NCBI GenBank assembly: GCA_038321235.1
Contig: JBBQEU010000098.1
Coordinates: 1 to 11,753, forward strand
Origin: Sva-07 sp038321235
Lineage (GTDB): Bacteria > Actinomycetota > Acidimicrobiia > Acidimicrobiales > Ilumatobacteraceae
DNA: 11,753 bases
Reading direction: 5' to 3'
This document shows positions 7,006 to 11,753 of the stretch, piece after piece (positions within the stretch are counted from its first letter, which is position 1; each line of letters opens with the position of its first letter). Below the pieces are notes generated by a model that saw only the letters and a list, made by a program, of their open reading frames with translations, was not told the origin of the DNA and made no database searches. Both the position numbers and the translations under genes were made by a program.

Positions 7006-8103
7006 TCAGCTCGACGTCACCTCGGTGACGATCTCGGTGTACCTCGACTGTGCGTCACCGAGATCCACCAGTTGCTCGCCCTCGAGCAACTCGGCGGCGG
7101 TCATTGCGAGATTGGGGAACTGCTCGAGGAGTGCCGGGTCGAGCAACGCCATCGCCTCGGGATTCGGAACCTTGTACAGCACGAGTTCCGCCACCGCTGC
7201 GTGGTTCGCTGGTTCGAGCACCCAATTGATGAACGCATGGGCGGCCTCCTTGTTCGACGAGGACTCGAGGACGACCATCGTGTCGGCCCACAGGTCGCTG
7301 CCTTCGGAGGGGATGACGAACTTGACGTTGGGGTCCTCCGCGATTGCGTAGTTGCACCAGCCATCCCATGCCTGGACCACCGACGCTTCGCCGGTGACGA
7401 GGCGGGTGTAGAACGTGGTGTCGTCGAAGGCGAGCAATGTCGGCTTCGTCGCCTTGAGCAGTTCGGCCACTTGATCGAGTTCTTCGTCGTCGGTGGTGTT
7501 GATCGAGAAGCCGAGGGCCTTCTGCGCCGGGAGCATCATCCAACGATCGGTTGCGAGCATCGTGGTCTTGCCGCTCACGTCGTCGGCAGGTTCGAGCAGG
7601 TCCCGCCAACTCGTCGGAGCGCTCGCGACGAGGTCCTCGCGGTAGCACAACCCCGTGGTGCCCCAGGTGTACGGGATCGAGTAGGCGAGACCGGCGAGGT
7701 CCCCGGTCTCGGGGGCGAGCTTCGACATGTTCGGAATGAGTTCGGGGTCGAGCGTGGCAAGTAGGCCAGCGTCGTTCAGTTGGTCGGCGAACTGGCTGGA
7801 CACGAACGCGATGTCGAAGCCATCCCCGTCGCTCTGGAGGAGCTTGGCGACGATCTCTTCGTTCGTGGCGTGCGTGGTGAGGTCGACCTCGGTGCCGAAC
7901 TCGTCGGTGAAACCTGGCACCAGGCCCTCAGGCGTGTATGCATCCCAGTTCGAGATGACGAGCGATTGCGCTGCGAGGTCGGCGTCGGGATCGAGCGCGT
8001 CGTCGCCGGCGCTGTCGTCACTTCCGCATGCTGCGAGGACGACGGCGGCGGCACACGCTGCCCCACCGATACGAGTGCTCCAGGACCGTGATGTTGTGCG
8101 CAT
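7006..8103 (-). CDS. potD: extracellular lipoprotein solute-binding protein of polyamine-type ABC transporter (PotD/PotF-like)
   Basis: 365 residues from ATG 8103. The start is decided by GGGGAG at 8110-8115, six bases upstream, and by the signal peptide that follows. That peptide has a basic MRTTSRSWSTR, a hydrophobic AACAAAVVLA, and the lipobox LAAC with the lipidated Cys at C26. The mature part has PotD-family landmarks: VISNWDAYTPEGL, ATNEEIVAKLL, GFDIAFVSSQFADQL, GEASVVQAWDGW and GSDLWADTMVV. By eye, W246 and W272-x-D274 line up with PotD W229 and W255-x-D257, which contact the polyamine. The position of PotD E171 appears to be non-acidic (near L191), so the ligand may not be plain spermidine or putrescine. 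It is the first gene of the operon, separated from the permease gene by a hairpin gap. A longer frame reaching TTG 8160 is unlikely. Confidence 0.92.
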   Translation of the reverse strand: MRTTSRSWSTRIGGAACAAAVVLAACGSDDSAGDDALDPDADLAAQSLVISNWDAYTPEGLVPGFTDEFGTEVDLTTHATNEEIVAKLLQSDGDGFDIAFVSSQFADQLNDAGLLATLDPELIPNMSKLAPETGDLAGLAYSIPYTWGTTGLCYREDLVASAPTSWRDLLEPADDVSGKTTMLATDRWMMLPAQKALGFSINTTDDEELDQVAELLKATKPTLLAFDDTTFYTRLVTGEASVVQAWDGWCNYAIAEDPNVKFVIPSEGSDLWADTMVVLESSSNKEAAHAFINWVLEPANHAAVAELVLYKVPNPEAMALLDPALLEQFPNLAMTAAELLEGEQLVDLGDAQSRYTEIVTEVTSS

Positions 8104-8169
8104 GGACGTCTCCCCTTGTGTGTCCGAGTGGTCGGCTTGCGTATCGGTGTAGTCGGCCAATCAGTGCGA

Positions 8170-8203
8170 TCCGGAGAATGGAGGCCAGGACGAGATCTCC
8201 GGA
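8170..8203. repeat. perfect 8-bp inverted repeat in divergent control region
   Basis: TCCGGAGA (8170-8177) and TCTCCGGA (8196-8203) are exact inverted copies separated by 18 bases. If minus-strand transcription starts near 8208, the repeat forms a stem-loop at the very 5' end of the binding-protein mRNA. Alternatively it is an operator with half-sites about 2.5 helical turns apart (26 bases centre to centre). No function can be assigned from sequence alone. Confidence 0.45.
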
Positions 8204-8210
8204 AACCGAG

Positions 8211-8228
8211 AGTGACTATAGTCTCACT
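8211..8228. promoter_or_regulatory. palindromic candidate operator for the Lrp/AsnC regulator
   Basis: AGTGA (8211-8215) and TCACT (8224-8228) form an inverted repeat around an 8-base spacer, and the core GACTATAGTC (8214-8223) is itself a perfect 10-bp palindrome with an AT-rich centre. Lrp/AsnC dimers bind such short AT-centred palindromes, often beside their own gene. It lies between the regulator gene and the divergent transporter operon and covers the predicted minus-strand -10 box, so binding there would be expected to control that operon. Confidence 0.5.
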
Positions 8229-8242
8229 GCAGGATTACGCAA
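8215..8242 (-). promoter_or_regulatory. candidate promoter for the transporter operon
   Basis: Read on the minus strand, TTGCGT (complement of 8237-8242) and TATAGT (complement of 8215-8220) are separated by 16 bases, a fair sigma-70-type -35/-10 pair for a high-GC organism. Transcription would start near 8208, giving a leader of about 105 bases before ATG 8103. The -10 box lies within the AGTGA/TCACT palindrome. No comparably good plus-strand promoter was found for the regulator operon. Confidence 0.4.
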
Positions 8243-8276
8243 GAAAGCGATGATCGATTTGCGGAAAGCGAAAGAT

Positions 8277-8918
8277 ATGCCGGAAAGACTGTCGGCACGA
8301 GACCAGCCGCGCCGGGTCGTCAGGAAGGTACGCCTCCGCGATGCGGCAACGCTCGACGAGATCGACCGTCGTGTCATTGCTGCGCTGCAAACCGAAGGCC
8401 GCCGGGCGTTCAGTTCGATCGCAGAGGAACTCGAGATCTCCGAGTCCGTCGTGCGCTATCGGGTGCAGCGGCTCGAAGAGGCGGGAATTCTCCAGGTCGT
8501 CGGAATCGCCGACCCGTTGAAGATCGGATTCGACCTGATGGCGATGGTTGGACTGCGGGTGCAACCAGGCACGATCCACGAGGTCTGCTCCGACCTCCAA
8601 CAGCTCCCGGAGACGAGTTACGTCGCCGCCGTCGCCGGTCGTTACGACGTGCTCGTCGAACTGGTGTGTCGGGACACGGCGCACTTCCAGCAGATCCTCA
8701 ACGACGGACTCCACCGGATCGTCGGGGTCACATCGACCGAGTCCTTCCTCATCCTCGAGATCCACAAGATGGCATACGGCTGGGGCGTCGGCGATCACGG
8801 TGTGCCGCTCGCCGACACATCGTCATCGTCCACCTCATCGGCATCGTCCAAGCCCGCTGCATCAACCACCACAACCGCGAAACCATCGGCGCGATCCGCC
8901 AAGAAGGGCACGAAATGA
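8277..8918 (+). CDS. Lrp/AsnC-family transcriptional regulator with Ser/Thr/Lys-rich C-terminal tail
   Basis: 213 residues from ATG 8277, with GGAAAG 8 bases upstream. An in-frame ATG at 8250 would add nine residues but has a weak Shine-Dalgarno sequence and low third-position GC, so I prefer 8277. The AsnC-type winged helix-turn-helix spans about 25-75 (LDEIDRRVIAALQTEGRR, SIAEELEISESVVRYRVQRL). The RAM effector-binding domain spans about 87-163 (MAMVGLRVQPGTI, AAVAGRYDVLVELV, TSTESFLILEIHK). Residues 181-213 form a disordered-looking tail, 18 of 33 being Ser or Thr and six Lys or Arg, which is not part of the family core. It is divergent from the transporter operon and leads the plus-strand operon, so it probably senses the transported substrate or a catabolite and controls both arms. 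Confidence 0.9.
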   Translation: MPERLSARDQPRRVVRKVRLRDAATLDEIDRRVIAALQTEGRRAFSSIAEELEISESVVRYRVQRLEEAGILQVVGIADPLKIGFDLMAMVGLRVQPGTIHEVCSDLQQLPETSYVAAVAGRYDVLVELVCRDTAHFQQILNDGLHRIVGVTSTESFLILEIHKMAYGWGVGDHGVPLADTSSSSTSSASSKPAASTTTTAKPSARSAKKGTK

Positions 8919-10204
8919 CCGATCAGCGAACGTTCCTGTTCATGCCTGAGAGCGCCTACGGCCCAACCAACAACTGCATCGGCATCGCCAACGTGCTGCG
9001 GGATCGCGGCCACCGAGTCGTCTTCGCCGCCGAGAGGTCATGGGCCGGTCGTCTCGAACCACTGGGCTTCGAAGAGGATCTGGTCGACCTCGCACCCGCC
9101 GACCCCGACGCTGGCGGCGAGCAGGACGCCGGCCAGTTCTGGACCGACTTCATCACCGACACTGCGCCGGAGTTCCGCAAACCGACGATCGAACAGCTCG
9201 CGACGTTCGTCCAACCGACGTGGCAGGCACTCATCGATGGTGCGAAGTTCTGTGAGCCTCAGCTCCGGGAGATCATCGACCGCACGCGACCCGACGTCGT
9301 GATCGAGGACAACGTCAACTGCTTCCCGGCGCTCGTCACCGCCGGCGTCCCGTTCGTGAGGATCATGTCGTGCAACCCGCTCGAGGTGCGAGGGCCTGAT
9401 CTTCCTCCGGTGTTCTCGGGCTATCCGATCGACGACACGAAGGGCTGGGACGAATTCCGTGCCGAGTACGACCGAACGCATCGCACGATGTGGTCCGAAT
9501 ACGACGAATGGGTGCAGTCGTGCGGCGCAGCGGGTCTCCCCGACCTCGACTTCATCCACACCAGCGCCGATCTCAACTTGTACCTGTACCCCGAGGTGGT
9601 GGACTACACCGACCACCGGCCGTTGAACCCGACGTGGCATCGGCTGGACTCGTCGGTGCGCACGACCGACGAGGCATTCGAGGTACCCGAACCCCTGCGC
9701 AATGGTGACGGCGCTCTGATCTACCTGTCGCTCGGGTCGCTCGGGTCAGCGGATGTCGAGTTGATGCGTCGGCTGGTCGACGTGTTGTCGCGTACGCCTC
9801 ATCGCTTCATCGTGTCAATGGGCCCGCAACACGAGCACTACGAACTCGCCGACAACATGTGGGGCGATCACCAAGTACCCCAGACCAACGTGATCCCGCT
9901 GTGTGATCTGGTGATCACACATGCCGGCAACAACACCACGACCGAGTCGCTCCATTTCGGTAAGCCGATGATTGCCTTGCCGCTGTTCTGGGACCAGTAC
10001 GACAATGCGCAAAGGATCGACGAGACCGGCTTCGGTGCCCGCCTCGACACGTATCGGTTCACCGACCATCAGATGCACGGCACGATCGAACGGTTGCTCG
10101 GCGACGTTGCACTGCGTGATCGAGCGGCTGCAGCCGGCACGACGATCCGGGCTCGGCGCGGCACGCACATTGCTGCCGAGCTACTCGAGAGCGTCGGACG
10201 CTGA
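8915..10204 (+). CDS. GT1-family (UDP-sugar/MGT-like) glycosyltransferase
   Basis: 429 residues. The ATG at 8915 overlaps the regulator stop in ATGA and is preceded by AAGAAGGG, so the longer frame reaching back to 8666 is rejected. It has the GT-B layout of GT1 enzymes. The N-terminal acceptor domain begins TFLFMPESAYGPTNNCIGIA with RGHRVVFAAE after it. The sugar-nucleotide domain contains IYLSLGSLGSAD (269-280), the donor-binding HAGNNTTTES (336-345) and PLFWDQYDNAQR (356-367). It should transfer a sugar from a nucleotide-sugar donor to a small acceptor in the cytoplasm. The N-terminal G-H motif carrying the catalytic base in most GT1 enzymes reads Y15-G16-P17 here, so the mechanism or acceptor may differ. 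The acceptor is unknown; location in an amine-uptake island makes an amine-bearing molecule plausible. Confidence 0.88.
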   Translation: MTDQRTFLFMPESAYGPTNNCIGIANVLRDRGHRVVFAAERSWAGRLEPLGFEEDLVDLAPADPDAGGEQDAGQFWTDFITDTAPEFRKPTIEQLATFVQPTWQALIDGAKFCEPQLREIIDRTRPDVVIEDNVNCFPALVTAGVPFVRIMSCNPLEVRGPDLPPVFSGYPIDDTKGWDEFRAEYDRTHRTMWSEYDEWVQSCGAAGLPDLDFIHTSADLNLYLYPEVVDYTDHRPLNPTWHRLDSSVRTTDEAFEVPEPLRNGDGALIYLSLGSLGSADVELMRRLVDVLSRTPHRFIVSMGPQHEHYELADNMWGDHQVPQTNVIPLCDLVITHAGNNTTTESLHFGKPMIALPLFWDQYDNAQRIDETGFGARLDTYRFTDHQMHGTIERLLGDVALRDRAAAAGTTIRARRGTHIAAELLESVGR

Positions 10205-10280
10205 GTACGGGGTGAGCGATGCGTCGCACTCGACCGGGTCAACCGGCGTCACCCTGGCGTCGGTTCGTTCAGCGCGCCCG

Positions 10281-11639
10281 ATGTCGATATGGCTCGATCG
10301 GCCTCGGCAGATCGACAGCGACTGCGTCGCCCGGAGCTTCGACGGCGCGACGAAGGCCGATCTCGTCGTGATCGGTGGTGGGCTGACGGGACTCTGGACG
10401 GCGATCGAGGCCGCAGGACGCGGCCAACAGGCGGTCGTCGTCGACGGCGGTGAGATCGGTGGAGGAGCCTCCGGCCGTTGCGGCGGCTTCATCAACGCCT
10501 CGATCACACATGGCATTGCACATGGCCACCAACGCTGGCCCGACGAAATGCCGACGATCGTCGCCCTCCAAGAAGCGCTCTGGTACGACACGCTCGAACT
10601 CTTGCACCACCACGGCGCAGGAGGTGTGATCGAGCCGTGCGGGAAACTGACTGTCGCGACCCGCGCCAACCACGTCGACTCGTTGCGTGCCTCTGTCGAC
10701 GTCCACCTGCACTACGGCCAGACTGCGAAGTTCCTCGAATGTGACGAAGTACGCGCCGACGTCGCCTCGCCGCAGTATCTCGCTGGCGTCCACCTCGGGA
10801 CGGCGAATGGACTGTGTGACCCGGCCCGTCTCACCGCCGCGCTGGCGGAGATTGCGCTCGAGGCCGGCGTGACGCTCGTCGAGAACGTCACGATCGACCA
10901 ACTGGACGACGCCGGTACCGGGGTCCGGGCCCGGAGCGGGTCCGGACACATCACCGGGCGGCGGGTGCTGTTGGCGACCAACGCGTACCGGCCGCTACAT
11001 CGCCGTCTCCGACGTCGGGTGATCCCGGTGTACGACCACGTGATAGCGACCGCCCCGCTCACCGCGCAGCAGTGGGCTGACATCGGCTGGCATCGACGGT
11101 GCGGCGTGACCGACGCCGGGAACCAGTTCCACTACTACCGGCCGACACCCGACGGCAGGATCTTGTTCGGCGGATGGGACGCCACCTACCACCGTGGCGG
11201 TCGCGTCGATCAGCGCTTCGAGGAGCGGTCTGCAACTCATGAGTTGCTGGCGCGTCATCTGGTCGAGACGTTTCCCGCCCTCGCAGGTGTCGAGGTGACA
11301 CACGCATGGGGTGGACCGATCGACACGACGAGCCGCTTCACTCCGATGTTCGGCTCCGCAATGGGCGGCAAGCTCGGCTGGGCGGTTGGATTCACCGGTT
11401 TGGGCGTGGGGTCGAGTCGATTCGCTGCGCTCGCCGCGCTCGACGTGCTCGACGGCGACGTCACCGAACGGTCGCAGTTGTCGATGGTGCGCAAGAGTCC
11501 CATGCCGTTCCCACCCGAACCGCTGAGAACACCGGTGATTGGGCTGACCAAACGGGCGCTCGCACGCGAGGACCGCTCAGGTCAGCGCGGCCTCTGGCTG
11601 CAGTTGCTCGATCGCTTCGGCGTCGGGTTCGACACCTGA
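10281..11639 (+). CDS. DAO-family FAD-dependent oxidoreductase (PuuB/amine-oxidase-like)
   Basis: 452 residues from ATG 10281. The dinucleotide-binding fold is LVVIGGGLTGLWTA (GxGxxG, G32/G34/G37), and FAD contacts continue in GASGRCGGF (62-70), the family's usual GASGRNGGF with Cys for Asn. The substrate/FAD domain shows FHYYRPTPDGRILFGGWDA, WGGPIDTTSRFTPMFG and VGFTGLGVGSSRFAA. It ends near MPFPPEPLRTPVIGLTKRAL, which closes the flavin site in this family. Relatives include gamma-glutamylputrescine oxidase PuuB and sarcosine or glycine oxidases, so it probably oxidises a C-N bond to an imine/aldehyde with release of H2O2. That would feed the PatD-like dehydrogenase encoded on the other arm. 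The start is uncertain: GTG 10212 is in frame, 8 bases after the glycosyltransferase stop, and adds 23 residues with coding-like composition. ATG 10281 better fits where homologues begin. Confidence 0.88.
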   Translation: MSIWLDRPRQIDSDCVARSFDGATKADLVVIGGGLTGLWTAIEAAGRGQQAVVVDGGEIGGGASGRCGGFINASITHGIAHGHQRWPDEMPTIVALQEALWYDTLELLHHHGAGGVIEPCGKLTVATRANHVDSLRASVDVHLHYGQTAKFLECDEVRADVASPQYLAGVHLGTANGLCDPARLTAALAEIALEAGVTLVENVTIDQLDDAGTGVRARSGSGHITGRRVLLATNAYRPLHRRLRRRVIPVYDHVIATAPLTAQQWADIGWHRRCGVTDAGNQFHYYRPTPDGRILFGGWDATYHRGGRVDQRFEERSATHELLARHLVETFPALAGVEVTHAWGGPIDTTSRFTPMFGSAMGGKLGWAVGFTGLGVGSSRFAALAALDVLDGDVTERSQLSMVRKSPMPFPPEPLRTPVIGLTKRALAREDRSGQRGLWLQLLDRFGVGFDT

Positions 11640-11753
11640 AGCACGCACAGGCAACCCCTCGGCAGCACACGGAACCGCCCTGCGATGAGAGCAACGAACC
11701 GCAGAGCATCGTCGAGGTGGTCTAGTGTCATCCAGCACGACGAGAGGGGTGTT
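11640..11753 (+). other. non-coding tail with possible ribosome-binding site of next gene
   Basis: No convincing gene or terminator hairpin is visible after the oxidoreductase stop. A GAGAGGGG stretch at 11742-11749 close to the right edge looks like a Shine-Dalgarno sequence, so a plus-strand gene may start just beyond the window. Confidence 0.25.

Noticed and set aside
8104..8160. Upstream extension of the PotD-like protein to TTG 8160
   Set aside because: The added 19 residues are polar (Asp/Thr/Gln) and would precede a perfect lipoprotein signal peptide. ATG 8103 has a strong GGGGAG ribosome-binding site at the right spacing.
8666..8914. Upstream extension of the glycosyltransferase to 8666
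   Set aside because: That stretch codes for the regulator's RAM domain in another frame. ATG 8915 in the ATGA overlap has a good Shine-Dalgarno sequence and the mature GT-B fold begins there.
9728..9745. Two tandem copies of TCGCTCGGG
   Set aside because: They encode the SLGSLG strand-loop normal for this glycosyltransferase family, so this is protein-constrained sequence rather than a repeat element.
9972..10280. Upstream extension of the FAD oxidoreductase frame into the glycosyltransferase gene
   Set aside because: Up to 10204 it overlaps the conserved C-terminal part of the glycosyltransferase; only the portion from GTG 10212 is worth considering.

Overview
The window comes from a high-GC actinobacterium. 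Codon third positions are mostly G or C, there is a PPOX-type flavin/F420 enzyme remnant, and most genes sit in tightly overlapping operons. The style (many TCGAC/GTCGAC words, moderately high rather than extreme GC) reminds me of Acidimicrobiia such as Ilumatobacter, but that placement is only an impression. No mobile element, CRISPR array, tRNA or rRNA was seen.

Left edge (1-695): the 3' end of an EAL-domain (cyclic-di-GMP phosphodiesterase) gene. It is followed directly by an N-terminally truncated remnant of a PPOX-class flavin/F420-dependent oxidoreductase. A weak hairpin lies in the short convergent gap.

Minus-strand operon (8103 down to 696): seven genes in the order PotD-like lipoprotein, PotB-like permease, PotC-like permease, PotA-like ATPase, PatD-like gamma-aminobutyraldehyde dehydrogenase, an APH/maltokinase-fold sugar kinase resembling actinobacterial glucosamine kinases, and a double-SIS-domain sugar-phosphate enzyme. 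From the PotB gene to the end, genes overlap or are at most 4 bases apart. The only real gap lies between the PotD-like and PotB-like genes, and it carries a hairpin.

Plus-strand operon (8250/8277 to 11639): an Lrp/AsnC-family regulator with an unusual Ser/Thr/Lys-rich tail, a GT1-family glycosyltransferase starting in an ATGA overlap with it, and a DAO-family FAD-dependent oxidoreductase. The divergent control region (8104-8276) holds a plausible minus-strand promoter overlapped by a palindromic AGTGA-N8-TCACT site, and a second perfect 8-bp inverted repeat.

The two arms read as one functional island. An amine-type ABC importer brings in a substrate, an FAD amine oxidase would make an aminoaldehyde, and the PatD-like enzyme would oxidise it. 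The kinase, SIS protein and glycosyltransferase do not belong to any textbook putrescine pathway. They suggest that the substrate is handled as a sugar-amine conjugate (glycosylation, 6-phosphorylation, deglycation), or that amino-sugar and polyamine metabolism are coupled. That pathway is inferred; the individual family assignments are much firmer.
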